Positions 17,617-27,754 are shown, numbered from the stretch's first letter. The stretch: DNA of 64,000 bases from Candidatus Sulfidibacterium hydrothermale (GCF_020149915.1 NZ_CP083760.1:2108001-2172000), one strand, 5' to 3'. The notes: generated by a model not told the origin, from the letters alone. Numbers and translations: made by a program.

Positions 17617-19554
17617 ATGATAAAAATAACACTACCGGACGGTTCGGTAAAAGAGGTAGCCAAGGGCACCACCGCATTGGATATTGCCCGTGAAATCAGC
17701 GAAGGGCTGGCACGTAACGTACTGGCAGCTAAAGTGAACGACAAAGTGGTCAATGCCACCATGCCCATCACCGAAGATACCAAGCTGCAACTGCTTACCT
17801 GGAACGATCCGGAAGGAAAAGCCACCCTGTGGCACTCGTCGGCTCACCTGATGGCTGAAGCCATTGAGCTGCTGTATCCCGGTGTGAAATTCGGTATCGG
17901 CCCCGACATCGAAAATGGTTTTTATTACGACATCGATTTTGGTGATTACGAAATCTCGGAAAAAGATTTTCCCAAGATCGAGAAAAAAATGTTGGAACTG
18001 GCCCGCGAAAAACAACAGTTTGTCCGGAAAGAAGTTTCCAAAGCCGATGCCCTCGCCTATTTTAAAGAAAAAGGCGATGAATATAAGCTGGAGCTGATCG
18101 AAGACCTTGAAGACGGAGAAATCACTTTCTACGAAAGCGGTCATTTTACCGATCTCTGTCGCGGCCCGCACATTCCGCATACCGGATTCATCAAAGCTGT
18201 AAAGCTGATGAAAATTGCCGGAGCTTACTGGCGCGGCGATGAAAAACGCAAACAGCTGACCCGTATCTACGGCATCACCTTTCCGAAGAAAAAAGAGCTG
18301 ACCGAATACCTTGAATTGCTGGAAGAAGCCAAAAAACGCGATCATCGTGTTCTTGGTAAACAGTTGGAACTGTTTACTTTTTCGCAAAATGTGGGGCTTG
18401 GTCTCCCGCTGTGGCTTCCCAAAGGGGCACAACTGCGTGAGCTGCTGGAACAATACTTGAAAAAAGTTCAACGGGCCGCCGGCTATCAACCGGTGATAAC
18501 TCCACATATCGGCAACGTCAATCTGTACAAAACATCCGGTCATTATCAGAAATACGGTGAAGAATCATTTCGCCCCATCAAAACGCCGGTAGAAGGAGAA
18601 GAATTTTTCCTGAAACCCATGAACTGCCCTCATCATTGCGAAATTTACAAAGCCACTCCGCATTCGTATAAAGAGCTGCCCATCCGCTACGCCGAATTTG
18701 GTACCGTTTACCGTTACGAACAAAGCGGCGAATTGCACGGATTAACACGGGTAAGAGGTTTTACCCAGGACGATGCCCACATTTTCTGTACACCCGACCA
18801 GATCAAAACAGAATTTAATGGGGTGATTGACATTATTGAAAAGATCTTTACGGCTCTGGACTTTAAGGATGTACTGATTCAGATTTCGCTGCGCGACCCC
18901 AAACATCCTGAAAAATATATCGGGACAGACGAAAATTGGGAAAAAGCAGAAAGAGCAATTATCGAAGTAGCAGAAGAACGGAATTTAAATACGGTCGTAG
19001 AATACGGCGAAGCCGCTTTTTACGGTCCGAAAATGGACTTCATGGTTCGTGATGCCATTGGCAGAAAATGGCAACTCGGCACCATTCAGGTCGATTACAA
19101 CCTGCCCGAACGCTTTGATTTAACTTACATTGGCGCCGATAACGAAAAACACCGGCCGGTGATGATTCACCGCGCACCGTTCGGCTCGATGGAACGTTTT
19201 GTGGCTGTACTTATCGAACACTGTGCCGGTAATTTCCCGGTTTGGCTTACGCCGGTACAAGCCATTATTTTACCCATTAGCGAAAAATATACAACTTACG
19301 CCAAAAAAGTATTAAATTTGCTGACCCGTTTGGATGTCCGTGCCGAACTGGATGAAAGAAACGAAAAAACAGGAAGAAAAATCAGGGATGCGGAATTGAA
19401 GAAGATTCCTTACATGCTGATTGTAGGAGAGAAAGAAGAAGAAAACGGACTGGTTTCGGTGCGAAAACACAAAGAAGGCGATCAGGGAACGATGCGCACC
19501 GAAGATTTCGCCCAAATGGTGAATGAAGAAGTAAAAAATTTAATGAATGTTTAA
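17617..19554 (+). CDS. thrS: Threonyl-tRNA synthetase
   Basis: 645 aa, normal length. Charges tRNA-Thr. TGS domain (1-62), editing domain with [12 protein letters not shown] and the later [15 protein letters not shown], class II core with [14 protein letters not shown] (zinc-site Cys/His), [34 protein letters not shown] and motif 3 [15 protein letters not shown], then an anticodon-binding domain ([14 protein letters not shown]). First gene of the classical thrS-infC-rpmI-rplT order. Confidence 0.97.
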   Translation: MIKITLPDGSVKEVAKGTTALDIAREISEGLARNVLAAKVNDKVVNATMPITEDTKLQLLTWNDPEGKATLWHSSAHLMAEAIELLYPGVKFGIGPDIENGFYYDIDFGDYEISEKDFPKIEKKMLELAREKQQFVRKEVSKADALAYFKEKGDEYKLELIEDLEDGEITFYESGHFTDLCRGPHIPHTGFIKAVKLMKIAGAYWRGDEKRKQLTRIYGITFPKKKELTEYLELLEEAKKRDHRVLGKQLELFTFSQNVGLGLPLWLPKGAQLRELLEQYLKKVQRAAGYQPVITPHIGNVNLYKTSGHYQKYGEESFRPIKTPVEGEEFFLKPMNCPHHCEIYKATPHSYKELPIRYAEFGTVYRYEQSGELHGLTRVRGFTQDDAHIFCTPDQIKTEFNGVIDIIEKIFTALDFKDVLIQISLRDPKHPEKYIGTDENWEKAERAIIEVAEERNLNTVVEYGEAAFYGPKMDFMVRDAIGRKWQLGTIQVDYNLPERFDLTYIGADNEKHRPVMIHRAPFGSMERFVAVLIEHCAGNFPVWLTPVQAIILPISEKYTTYAKKVLNLLTRLDVRAELDERNEKTGRKIRDAELKKIPYMLIVGEKEEENGLVSVRKHKEGDQGTMRTEDFAQMVNEEVKNLMNV

Positions 19555-19563
19555 CCAATCATT

Positions 19564-19570
19564 TAGGAGG
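19564..19570 (+). promoter_or_regulatory. Strong ribosome binding site that fixes the infC start
   Basis: TAGGAGG, eight bases before the ATA at 19579. Such a strong Shine-Dalgarno is unusual among genes in this window and supports the rare start codon. Confidence 0.8.
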
Positions 19571-19578
19571 ACACTAAA

Positions 19579-20160
19579 ATAGCAAAGTACAGAGGACGGG
19601 GAAGGGGCCCCAGATACGTAAAAAAAGAAGACCCCAACAAAATTAACGAACACATTACCGCGCCCATTGTCCGCCTGGTAGGTGACAATGTGGAAACCGG
19701 TATTTATCAGCTGCGCGAGGCACAAGCCAAAGCAGATGAGCTGGGTTTGGACTTGGTTGAAATCTCTCCAAAAGCCAATCCGCCTGTTTGTAAAATTATG
19801 GATTATAAAAAATACCTTTACGAACAGAAAAAAAGGCAAAAAGAGATTAAGGCCAAAACCGCCAAGGTTGTCTTAAAGGAAATCCGTTTAGGACCGAATA
19901 CCGACGACCATGATTTTAATTTTAAACTAAAACATGCCACTAAATTTTTGCAAGATGGTGCCAAAGTAAAAGTGGACGTGTTTTTCAGGGGAAGATCCAT
20001 CATTTACAAAGACAAAGGAGAGTACATTTTATTGCGGTTTGCCCAGGAGTTGGAAGATTATGCCAAAGTAGAACAACTTCCCAAATTGGAGGGGAAACGG
20101 ATGATCATGATTCTTTCTCCTAAAAAACCGGAAAAGAAATCAGAGAAAAAATCAAGTTAA
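19579..20160 (+). CDS. infC: Translation initiation factor IF-3, ATA start
   Basis: 193 aa. Start is placed at ATA 19579-19581 (ATA GCA AAG TAC AGA, read [13 protein letters not shown]): the next in-frame ATG is at 19690, which would drop the conserved N-terminal domain start ([12 protein letters not shown]), and a strong RBS precedes the ATA. Body has [20 protein letters not shown] at the domain junction and the C-terminal domain [20 protein letters not shown]...[19 protein letters not shown]-3 is known to reject non-canonical start codons and so to autoregulate infC through one (AUU in E. coli); ATA here implies the same feedback. Confidence 0.93.
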   Translation: MAKYRGRGRGPRYVKKEDPNKINEHITAPIVRLVGDNVETGIYQLREAQAKADELGLDLVEISPKANPPVCKIMDYKKYLYEQKKRQKEIKAKTAKVVLKEIRLGPNTDDHDFNFKLKHATKFLQDGAKVKVDVFFRGRSIIYKDKGEYILLRFAQELEDYAKVEQLPKLEGKRMIMILSPKKPEKKSEKKSS

Positions 20161-20200
20161 ACTAAACTATATATTAATCATTTAAAAATCATTTTGCGCT

Positions 20201-20395
20201 ATGCCAAAAATGAAAACAAAATCCGGTGCTAAGAAGAGATTTGTGCTGACGGGTTCCGGAAAAATCAAAAGGAAACATGCGTACAAAAGTCACATTCTGA
20301 CGAAAAAGTCAAAAAAACGTAAACGTAACTTAACTTACTTTACCATTATTGACAAAGCTGATGAAAAGAACATTCGTCGCATGATTCAAGGGTAA
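20201..20395 (+). CDS. rpmI: 50S ribosomal protein bL35
   Basis: 64 aa. [20 protein letters not shown] is the conserved bL35 start, followed by [14 protein letters not shown] and a C-terminal RRMIQG. Lies between infC and rplT as usual. Confidence 0.96.
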   Translation: MPKMKTKSGAKKRFVLTGSGKIKRKHAYKSHILTKKSKKRKRNLTYFTIIDKADEKNIRRMIQG

Positions 20396-20416
20396 TCAAA
20401 TCAATTGTTTAATTTT

Positions 20417-20463
20417 GTTATAGCTCAGAAAAGTTTCCCGGCAAGTATCGGGAGCGCTATAAC
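20417..20463 (+). promoter_or_regulatory. Hairpin in the rpmI-rplT spacer, possible L20 autoregulatory site
   Basis: GTTATAGC (20417-20424) pairs perfectly with GCTATAAC (20456-20463); an inner CCCG/CGGG stem lies within (around 20438-20452). The structure ends 18 bases before the rplT ATG, in place to block its ribosome site. L20 binds mRNA structures to repress the operon in E. coli and Bacillus; whether this is such a site is inference. Confidence 0.5.
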
Positions 20464-20480
20464 GGAAAAAATTTAAAAAA

Positions 20481-20828
20481 ATGCCAAGATCAGTTAACAC
20501 TGTTGCGTCAAGAGCACGCAGAAAAAAAGTAATGAAGCAGGTCAAAGGACAATTTGGCCGCAGAAAAAATGTCTGGACGGTTGCGAAAAACGCTTACGAA
20601 AAAGGCCTCAGCTATGCCTACCGTGACAGACGAACCAAAAAACGGAATTTCCGTGCATTGTGGATTCAGCGTATCAACGCAGGGGCCCGTCTTCACGGGA
20701 TGTCCTATTCTGAATTCATGGGAAAACTCCATGCCAAAAATATCGAACTGAACCGTAAAGTTCTTGCCGATTTGGCTATGAACCATCCTGAAGCTTTTAA
20801 AGCTATTGTGGATGCGGTAAAAAAATAA
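20481..20828 (+). CDS. rplT: 50S ribosomal protein bL20
   Basis: 115 aa. [20 protein letters not shown], then [23 protein letters not shown] and [21 protein letters not shown] are family signatures. Last gene of the operon, followed by a terminator. Confidence 0.97.
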   Translation: MPRSVNTVASRARRKKVMKQVKGQFGRRKNVWTVAKNAYEKGLSYAYRDRRTKKRNFRALWIQRINAGARLHGMSYSEFMGKLHAKNIELNRKVLADLAMNHPEAFKAIVDAVKK

Positions 20829-20846
20829 ACGGATTTTTAATCCTAC

Positions 20847-20881
20847 AAAAAAACCGGCTGATGATTTCAGCCGGTTTTTTT
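20847..20881 (+). terminator. Intrinsic terminator of rplT operon
   Basis: Stem AAAAAAACCGGCTGA / TCAGCCGGTTTTTTT with loop TGATT (20862-20866); U-run for the rightward transcript, A-run lets it also serve the leftward regulator operon that ends at 20907 only in part. Confidence 0.9.
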
Positions 20882-20906
20882 ATTTTATCAAGGTACGCCT
20901 TCTCCC

Positions 20907-22322
20907 CTATTCCATACCATATTTTTTCATCCGGCGGTCCAGTGCCTGCCAGGTAATATTGAGCAACTGAGCTGCCTTTGATTTGTTATTGTCTGCTTTT
21001 TCAAGGGCAAGACGAATCAGCCGGCGTTCATTCTCTTCCAGGTCAAGTACAACTTCGCTGTTCCCCGATGCTTCAGGCAAACGGGTTTCGGCATGCTGCG
21101 AAATCTGCTCCGGTTTCCTTTCGCCATTTTGCATCAATTGAATATGTTCTGGTAACAAAGTATCACCATCGCACAAAATAACTGCCCGTTCAACAATATT
21201 CCGAAGCTCCCGGACATTTCCCGGAAAATGGTAGCTCTGCAACAGTTCCAGTGCATCTTTGCTCATTTTCATTTTGGTTTTTCCAAACTGCCGGCAATAC
21301 AAATCGAGATAATATTGAACCAATGCCGGAATATCTTCTTTCCGCTCGCGCAATGGCGGAATGTTGATCACAAAAATATTGAGCCGGTGAAACAGGTCGA
21401 GACGAAATTTATTTTCGTTGGCCAGCTTTTCCAGATTGGTATTCGAAGCAGCAATCACCCGTACATCCACCTGTTTGCTTTGTCGCGAGCCAATCTTACT
21501 TACCTTTCGTTCTTCCAGAACACGCAGTAGCTTAGCCTGTTGTACCAACGGCATGTCACTGATCTCATCCAAAAAAAGCGTACCGCCATCCGCAATCTCA
21601 AACCAACCGTCCTTATCTGAATCTGCACCGGTAAAAGCACCTTTTTTATGTCCGAAAAATTCGCTTTCGAAAAGGCTTTCCGGAATAGCCGAACAGTTAA
21701 CCGAATAAAATGTTTTATTGTTCCGGTCACTCAGATAATGAATTCCGTGTGCTACCAACTCTTTACCGGTACCACTCTCCCCCAAAATCAGGACAGAAGT
21801 ATTCGGCGTTTGTGCCACTTTCGTCATCATCCCAATCATATCGCGCATGGCCTTACTGTTTCCCACCAGTCGCACACCAATATTTTCGAGTAATTTTTTT
21901 GACAGGACGTCCATGCCGGACTTCACACTCTGGAGCTCTGTTGTCAGTGCGATAAAGCGCTCTGTACGCACAATGGCTTTATACACATCCGCAAGGCGGA
22001 AAGGTTTGGCAAAATAATCGGCAGCTCCCTTGCGCATGGCTTCAATCACGGTATTCATATCTCCGTGTCCCGAAATCATAATGACTTCCGTTGACGGGTT
22101 TACCTTTTTAATCTCCGGCAACAGGTCCAGCCCGCTTTTTCCCGGTAACCGGATATCCAGAATCACGATATCCGGTATTTTTGTTTTTACCAGTTCCAGG
22201 GCCGTATCCGGATGGTTAGCCGAATAAACGGTAAATTTTTTACCCTTCAGAAATTCGGCAATTTCATCTACGAGCCGTTGCTCATCATCTACAACAAGGA
22301 GACTTAACTTATTTGACATCAT
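20907..22322 (-). CDS. NtrC-family sigma-54-dependent response regulator
   Basis: 471 aa. Receiver (1-120; DDE, phospho-Asp in DIVILDIRLPG, Lys in YFAKPF), AAA+ activator domain (~155-390) with Walker A GESGTGKE, the sigma-54-contact loop GAFTGA, Walker B GGTLFLDEI and R-fingers, then a Fis-type HTH (NKSKAAQLLNITWQALDRRMKKYG). It activates sigma-54 promoters when phosphorylated. Its start overlaps the end of the kinase gene by 14 bases, so the kinase is its cognate partner. Target genes are not evident nearby. Confidence 0.95.
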   Translation of the reverse strand: MMSNKLSLLVVDDEQRLVDEIAEFLKGKKFTVYSANHPDTALELVKTKIPDIVILDIRLPGKSGLDLLPEIKKVNPSTEVIMISGHGDMNTVIEAMRKGAADYFAKPFRLADVYKAIVRTERFIALTTELQSVKSGMDVLSKKLLENIGVRLVGNSKAMRDMIGMMTKVAQTPNTSVLILGESGTGKELVAHGIHYLSDRNNKTFYSVNCSAIPESLFESEFFGHKKGAFTGADSDKDGWFEIADGGTLFLDEISDMPLVQQAKLLRVLEERKVSKIGSRQSKQVDVRVIAASNTNLEKLANENKFRLDLFHRLNIFVINIPPLRERKEDIPALVQYYLDLYCRQFGKTKMKMSKDALELLQSYHFPGNVRELRNIVERAVILCDGDTLLPEHIQLMQNGERKPEQISQHAETRLPEASGNSEVVLDLEENERRLIRLALEKADNNKSKAAQLLNITWQALDRRMKKYGME

Positions 22323-24561
22323 TTGCTTTATTTGCTTTTTTTAGTGGTAATCGAATGATAAATTCAGTCATTTCTTTTTCCCGGCTTTGTACACGAATGT
22401 TACCGCCAAACTCTTTCACAATACCATACGAAATGGAAAGTCCCAGCCCGGTACCTCTTTCTTCATCTTTTGTCGTAAAAAACGGATCGAAAATCTTGTT
22501 CAGGTTTTCCGGAGAAATTCCGGTGCCGTTATCTTTCACTCTGACTTCACAAAAATTATTTTTCCGGACACACTGGATGGCAATCTCTTTCTTATATCCG
22601 TTATGGACAAATCGCGCCTTTTCTTCCACAGCATACCGGGCATTGGACAGCAGATTCAGAAAAACCTGCTCAAGACGGTAAGGATTTCCTGTTACAACAA
22701 GTTCTTCATCCTGAACAAAATCCAATTGCAGATCAATTTGATGATCTTTCATCTGCATTTTAACCAAAGAAAGTGCATTGTTTAAAACCTGAACTACCGG
22801 CACATCTTCTTTAAGTGCTTCCTGCTGGTCACGTGAAAAAATACGGACATGCTGAATGATCTGATTGATCCGTTCCACATCCTGAAACAGTACTTCAAAC
22901 TTTTTACGAAGATACTCTTCATCCAGTTTTCCATCGGACATTCGCATCAAAATATTTTCCAGTCCCATGGAAATACCGCCCAAAGGCTGGTTCACTTCGT
23001 GTGAAAGTCCTGCCGACAGCTCTCCGATATATTCCAGTTTTGATTTTTGCACCAACAATTGTTGTTGTTGTTTCACCTTTTCCACTTCCTGCGCCACTCG
23101 TTTTTCCAGTTCTTTATTTAACCGGTTTAAGGCATTTTCGGCTGTTTTACGGGCACTGATATCGGAAAGGAAAACCAAGCAGGCATTTTCTTCATCCCAA
23201 ATAATTTCATTGGTTTTCATTTCCACCCACTTTAATTTTCCGGAAGGAGAAACAAACCGGATATCAATAAACTCAGTACCTTTACGTTCGCCCACCGTAT
23301 GAATAAAATTTTCAAAGCGCGGGCGGTCTTCTTCGAAAACAAAATCCACCAGGCAGCTTCCGATAATATGATCCGGGTTACTGCCCAGAATATCGATACC
23401 TTTCGGGTTTACCATGACAACTTGCCGTTCCACAATCAAAACAATACCATTAATGGCATTTTCAAAAATAAGCCGGTACTTTTCTTCGCTTTCACGTAAA
23501 CGAGTTTCAACAGCCTGTCTTTCAATAATTTCTTTCTGCATTGCCTCGGTACGCTGTTTTACCCGGAGTTCAAGATGGGCGTTTAGCTCACGCAATTCAT
23601 TTTCCACATCCTTCCGGTAAATAGCAGCTCCCAGGTTATGCGCCAAGGTTTCCAACGCACCGGTTTCGGCTTCTGACCAAACCCGTTCCTGTTCACATTC
23701 ATCCAGGCCGATAAATCCCCACCATTTATCCTGAACAAAAATAGGCATGGAAAGAATGGAGATGATATCCTGCTCTTCCAGCACCTTCCTTTCAATTTCA
23801 TTTTTAAAATCCCGAACAAAACCATGGATATAACCGTGATTCTTCATCACCTCTACCCAGCGAACAAAAATCGGATCGTCAAAATAAAGGCGTTCGAGTG
23901 TGGGATTATCAATTTCCGGCTTTACCTGTCCTTTCACCCATTCGTAAATCTGCGAAGTAAAGGGTTTACCCTGTTCATCTTCAAAATTCTGAAAGATGTA
24001 CACCCGCGAAGCATTGGTCACTTCGCCAATCAGCTGCAACACCTTTTGTACCGATTGACTATTAAAACCTTCTTCAAAAAAAACAGCCGTTACATTGGCC
24101 AAAGCCCGCAAAATGGCTTCACTTTTTCGTTGTTCATTTTCGGCTAGCCGCCGTTTTTGTTCCTCTTTCCGGACTTTCCGGTCCAGCAAAATATCATTCG
24201 CCTGCTCTTCAATAGCTTTTAGCAGTTGTGCCGATTCAACCGGTTTCAACAAATAGGCCTTTACTCCCAAAGCAATCGCACTGGTAAAATATTGCGGTTC
24301 ACCAAATGCTGAAAGGATAATGATTCGCGCATATTTATCTATCTCCCTGATTCTCATTATCATGTCCAGACCATCCATCACCGGCATTCTGACATCGGTC
24401 AAAACAATATCCGGATGATATTGTTTAAATTGGTTCAGACCTTCCAGTCCGTCAGAAGCCACATACACCTTTTCTACAGTATATTCCAAGATTTTTTTGT
24501 AGATGTTTCTCAGTGTTGGGTCATCTTCAATGTAAAGCAAGGAAACATTGAGTTTTTTCAT
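22309..24561 (-). CDS. Sensor histidine kinase with N-terminal receiver, GAF and PAS domains
   Basis: 750 aa, cytoplasmic. Receiver at 1-125 (IEDD, phospho-Asp in DIVLTDVRMPVMDG), GAF-like domain ~160-330, coiled coil ~330-370, PAS ~370-480 (KYRLIFENAINGIVLIVERQVVMVNPKGIDILG), coiled coil, HisKA with phospho-His near residue 520 (LSAGLSHEVNQPLGGIS), and HATPase with NLLSNARYAVE, DNGTGISPENLNKIFDPFFTTK and GTGLGLSISYGIV. The HEVNQPL box and FFTTK are typical of NtrB/DctB-like kinases that pair with NtrC-type regulators. An N-terminal receiver means another kinase may feed into it. Overlaps the DUF218 gene start-stop by 4 bases. Confidence 0.93.
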   Translation of the reverse strand: MKKLNVSLLYIEDDPTLRNIYKKILEYTVEKVYVASDGLEGLNQFKQYHPDIVLTDVRMPVMDGLDMIMRIREIDKYARIIILSAFGEPQYFTSAIALGVKAYLLKPVESAQLLKAIEEQANDILLDRKVRKEEQKRRLAENEQRKSEAILRALANVTAVFFEEGFNSQSVQKVLQLIGEVTNASRVYIFQNFEDEQGKPFTSQIYEWVKGQVKPEIDNPTLERLYFDDPIFVRWVEVMKNHGYIHGFVRDFKNEIERKVLEEQDIISILSMPIFVQDKWWGFIGLDECEQERVWSEAETGALETLAHNLGAAIYRKDVENELRELNAHLELRVKQRTEAMQKEIIERQAVETRLRESEEKYRLIFENAINGIVLIVERQVVMVNPKGIDILGSNPDHIIGSCLVDFVFEEDRPRFENFIHTVGERKGTEFIDIRFVSPSGKLKWVEMKTNEIIWDEENACLVFLSDISARKTAENALNRLNKELEKRVAQEVEKVKQQQQLLVQKSKLEYIGELSAGLSHEVNQPLGGISMGLENILMRMSDGKLDEEYLRKKFEVLFQDVERINQIIQHVRIFSRDQQEALKEDVPVVQVLNNALSLVKMQMKDHQIDLQLDFVQDEELVVTGNPYRLEQVFLNLLSNARYAVEEKARFVHNGYKKEIAIQCVRKNNFCEVRVKDNGTGISPENLNKIFDPFFTTKDEERGTGLGLSISYGIVKEFGGNIRVQSREKEMTEFIIRLPLKKANKANDVK

Positions 24562-25322
24562 GGGGTTTTTGTCAGTTTTTCAGGTTTTACATTATTTTGT
24601 TGAAACAAATCGAGACTATCCTGGGCATACCCTTTTTCCAGCATTTTTTCAAATTTCTGATAATCGGGATGAAAAAAGGCCCAAACATAACTAAATGCCA
24701 CAAATTCATTACTTACATTCCGGAAACCTTTACTGGTACGCCACCAATGTTCCGGGTCAAAAGTGCGGTCAGTATCGGCAATAATTCCTATTTGATATTC
24801 TTTTCCAAAAGCACGTTCAAACATCAGATGAGTCCGGCGCGCATGCACCCCCACCGAATAAATATTGAATGCATGGCCAAATTCCGGATGTTTTTGAAAC
24901 AACATCCGGGTAGCCACTGCCGTATTATACGTCCGGTTTATGGTTACCGAGCGAGGAATAACGGCTTCATAAACAGTGTCTTTAAAGCCATATCCTCTAA
25001 TTACCGCAATAGCACCTTCCGCTGTATTTTTAAATGTTACATAATCACTCCACTGGGTAATGGGCAAACCGGTTACGATCAGATGTTGATAGTGATTTTT
25101 CCGGTAAAAATCCACAGCATGGTGCAAGGCATAATCTTCTATCCATCCTTCCACCACCAGTGTTTTGGCTTTCACCGGCTCATTTAGCGACAACCAACGG
25201 CAAACGGTTCCCAGCCAAATCCGAAAAAGGAGAGCCAACAGAAGCCATACGGCAATCCACCCCCAAAAGGTCAGACAACGGCATTCTCTTTTTTCCCATA
25301 ACCGGATTTTCATTCTTGTCAT
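24558..25322 (-). CDS. YdcF/ElyC-like DUF218 membrane-anchored protein
   Basis: 254 aa. One N-terminal membrane helix (WGWIAVWLLLALLFRIWLG), then a DUF218-type domain: TLVVEGWIEDYALHHAVDFYRKNHYQHLIVTGLP, the NRTYNTAVATRMLFQ helix and YSVGVHARRTHLMFERAFG. The family includes ElyC/SanA/YdcF proteins linked to envelope integrity; biochemical role is unsettled. It is the first gene of the leftward operon with the kinase and NtrC-type regulator (4-base ATGA overlap), so a link between envelope state and that two-component pair is plausible inference. Confidence 0.75.
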   Translation of the reverse strand: MTRMKIRLWEKRECRCLTFWGWIAVWLLLALLFRIWLGTVCRWLSLNEPVKAKTLVVEGWIEDYALHHAVDFYRKNHYQHLIVTGLPITQWSDYVTFKNTAEGAIAVIRGYGFKDTVYEAVIPRSVTINRTYNTAVATRMLFQKHPEFGHAFNIYSVGVHARRTHLMFERAFGKEYQIGIIADTDRTFDPEHWWRTSKGFRNVSNEFVAFSYVWAFFHPDYQKFEKMLEKGYAQDSLDLFQQNNVKPEKLTKTP

Positions 25323-25686
25323 TAATTTACCATAAGTTTCTTCTTCACCAGAAAAAACGTAATCAAAAGACTACCCTCTGGTAATTTCTTCCTGTAGGTC
25401 AAAAATAACAATTTTCAGGGCAGGAAAACGTCAACCGGAGCATTTTCGGCGGCAAGCAGAAAAAAAGTATTCCTCTTTTTTGAATATTCTCGCCGGTGAA
25501 AACCTGATAACCAGTCATTATGTTAAAAATATTTAAGCGGCACAGGATATACAACCGGATTTTTTATATCTTTGCGCTTGTTAAAAGGGTCCTTTTAATC
25601 TTTTCCTTAAAAAAGAATTTCTTAAGATTTAACAAGCCCAAAAATAATCGGATGATTTTCTCAAGAAAACAATAAATATTAATTAC
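25323..25686 (+). promoter_or_regulatory. Intergenic region and structured leader of rho
   Basis: 364 bases without a gene. It holds a -7 box TATCTTTG (25567-25574) and, from about the expected transcript start, a palindrome TTAAAAGGGTCCTTTTAA (25581-25598). An overlapping alternative pairing is CTTGTTAAA (25578-25586) with TTTAACAAG (25628-25636). The two cannot form together, which is the layout of an attenuator. The first ~200 bases show nothing distinct. Confidence 0.5.
25567..25574 (+). promoter_or_regulatory. -7 box of the rho promoter
   Basis: TATCTTTG, exact TAnnTTTG match; predicted leader of roughly 105 bases before the rho ATG. Confidence 0.55.
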
Positions 25687-27612
25687 ATGTACGATATTAT
25701 AACGCTGAACAACAAGCTGGTAGGCGAGCTACGACAGATTGCCAAAGAGTTGGGTATTCCCCGAACCGAAAAACTGGTCAAGCGCGATTTGATTTATAAA
25801 ATTTTAGACCAACAGGCTTTAATTCCTGTGAAAGAGTCTTCTTCGGATAAAGAAAAGCCCCATGTAAAACGGACTTACCGGCGAAAGAAACAAGAATCAT
25901 CTTCTGCCTCTGCAGCAACCGAAACTGAAAAAACAAATCCGGAAGAAGCAAAAAGTCCGGAAGAAAATAAAGAACAGACCGAAACAGCACAAGCAGAAAA
26001 CAAACCCAAACGCCGTCGCGGACGTCCGCGTAAAAATCAGAAGAAGGAAGAAGCCGCTGCAGAAAAAAACGAAACCAAAAGCGAAAACAAAACGGGAAAA
26101 CCGGCAGAAGAAAAAAACCAAGCTCCTTCTCTTTTCGACACTCCAAAAGCTGATAACCAAGAAAATACCCAAAAAACTGCCGAAAAACAGCCGGAAGAAA
26201 CAACAAAAGAATCATCAGAAACAACAGAGAACACGGCTCAGTCCTCAGCTTCGCGTCCGAAATCTCATCTTGAACAATATGAAGCCCGTGTAAAACGCAG
26301 AAAACGGATTACACGAAATACTTCAGATAATAACAATCCGGACAACAAAGAGCAAAAACAAGAACAAAAGCAAGAAGACAAAAGAAACGGGGAAAAGAGC
26401 ACTTCTGATGTTTCATCAGAGCCCAAACAACAAGCAGAAAGCAAAGAGAAACCGGCCGAGAAAGAAACACCCAAAGAAGAACCCAAATACAATCTGGAAG
26501 GCATAATCAACTCGGAAGGCGTTTTGGAAATTATGCCTGACGGATACGGTTTTCTGCGTTCTTCGGATTACAACTACCTTAACTCACCGGACGATATTTA
26601 TGTATCCCAGTCGCAAATCAAACTTTTTGGTCTGAAAACAGGAGACACGGTTCTGGGAACCATTCGTCCACCTAAAGAAGGAGAAAAATATTTTCCGTTA
26701 ATCAAAGTCATTACCATTAACGGCAGAACACCGGAAGAAATCCGCGACCGGATTCCTTTCGACTTTTTAACGCCGTTATTCCCACAAAAGAAATTTAAAC
26801 TTACCGGTCATCCTAAAGAAACCATTTCCACTCGAATCATGGACATGTTTTGTCCGATTGGAAAAGGACAACGCGGGCTTATCGTTTCACAACCCAAAAC
26901 CGGAAAAACAGTTCTTCTGAAAGAAGTAGCCAATGCCATTGCTTACAATCACCCGGAAGTTTATCTGATCATTTTATTGATTGACGAACGTCCGGAAGAG
27001 GTTACCGACATGGCCAGAAGTGTAAATGCCGAAGTGATTGCTTCTACTTTTGATGAACCGGCAGAGAAACACGTAAAGATTGCCAACCTGGTACTGGAAA
27101 AAGCCAAACGGATGACCGAAAGCGGCCATGACGTGGTTATTCTGCTTGACTCCATCACCCGGCTTGCCCGTGCATACAACACGGTTTCACCGGCTTCGGG
27201 AAAAGTGCTTTCCGGTGGTGTGGAAGCCAATGCGCTACAGAAACCGAAACGCTTTTTTGGTGCTGCACGGCAAATTGAAGACGGTGGTTCATTGACCATT
27301 CTGGCCACTGCCCTTATCGATACCGGTTCAAAAATGGACGAAGTGATCTTCGAAGAATTTAAAGGTACCGGTAATATGGAGCTTCAGCTGGACAGAAAAC
27401 TTTCCAACAAACGGATTTTCCCGGCCATCGACATTGTTGCATCCAGTACCCGCCGCGAAGACTTACTGCTTGACAAAGAAGTACTTCAACGGGTTTGGAT
27501 CCTCCGGAACCATTTGTCGGATATGAATCCGGTAGAGGCCATGGAGTTTCTGAAAGAAAGAATGAAGTTTACCAAAACGAACGAAGAATTTTTGTTGTCC
27601 ATGAACGGATAG
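25687..27612 (+). CDS. rho: Transcription termination factor Rho with long disordered insert
   Basis: 641 aa against ~420 in E. coli. Rho_N helical domain at 1-45; residues ~50-270 are a low-complexity stretch rich in Glu, Lys, Gln, Asn, Pro and Ser with an RRRGRPRK basic patch; then the RNA-binding cold-shock-like domain ([20 protein letters not shown]) and the hexameric ATPase core: Walker A SQPKTGKT near residue 405, [25 protein letters not shown] and the Q/R-loop region [13 protein letters not shown]. Bacteroidota Rho proteins carry such inserts; in Bacteroides thetaiotaomicron the insert has been reported to drive condensate formation. Own promoter, structured leader and terminator. Confidence 0.97.
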   Translation: MYDIITLNNKLVGELRQIAKELGIPRTEKLVKRDLIYKILDQQALIPVKESSSDKEKPHVKRTYRRKKQESSSASAATETEKTNPEEAKSPEENKEQTETAQAENKPKRRRGRPRKNQKKEEAAAEKNETKSENKTGKPAEEKNQAPSLFDTPKADNQENTQKTAEKQPEETTKESSETTENTAQSSASRPKSHLEQYEARVKRRKRITRNTSDNNNPDNKEQKQEQKQEDKRNGEKSTSDVSSEPKQQAESKEKPAEKETPKEEPKYNLEGIINSEGVLEIMPDGYGFLRSSDYNYLNSPDDIYVSQSQIKLFGLKTGDTVLGTIRPPKEGEKYFPLIKVITINGRTPEEIRDRIPFDFLTPLFPQKKFKLTGHPKETISTRIMDMFCPIGKGQRGLIVSQPKTGKTVLLKEVANAIAYNHPEVYLIILLIDERPEEVTDMARSVNAEVIASTFDEPAEKHVKIANLVLEKAKRMTESGHDVVILLDSITRLARAYNTVSPASGKVLSGGVEANALQKPKRFFGAARQIEDGGSLTILATALIDTGSKMDEVIFEEFKGTGNMELQLDRKLSNKRIFPAIDIVASSTRREDLLLDKEVLQRVWILRNHLSDMNPVEAMEFLKERMKFTKTNEEFLLSMNG

Positions 27613-27628
27613 CATAAAAATCACTCAT

Positions 27629-27665
27629 AAAAAAGCCGGCTCTTTCCAGAACCGGCTTTTTTTTA
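27629..27665 (+). terminator. Intrinsic terminator of rho
   Basis: AAAAAGCCGG / CCGGCTTTTT stem with a partly paired TCT/AGA top and loop TTCC, followed by a T-run to 27664. Confidence 0.88.
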
Positions 27666-27722
27666 TTTATCTCATCATCTTGTTAATAAAGGGGTAACTA
27701 CTCAACTTTCGCAAGCTTGACA

Positions 27723-27754
27723 ATACCATTGAAAATCAAAATGCGCTTTTGATT
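27723..27754 (+). repeat. Dispersed palindromic element, copy 1
   Basis: Core AATCAAAA-TGCGC-TTTTGATT (27734-27754) preceded by ATACCATTGA. A closely similar element lies in inverted orientation at 43635-43667, 16 kb away. Confidence 0.55.

Noticed and set aside
17632-18543. 303-codon leftward open frame inside thrS
   Set aside because: Antisense shadow of the synthetase gene; no domain or ribosome site.
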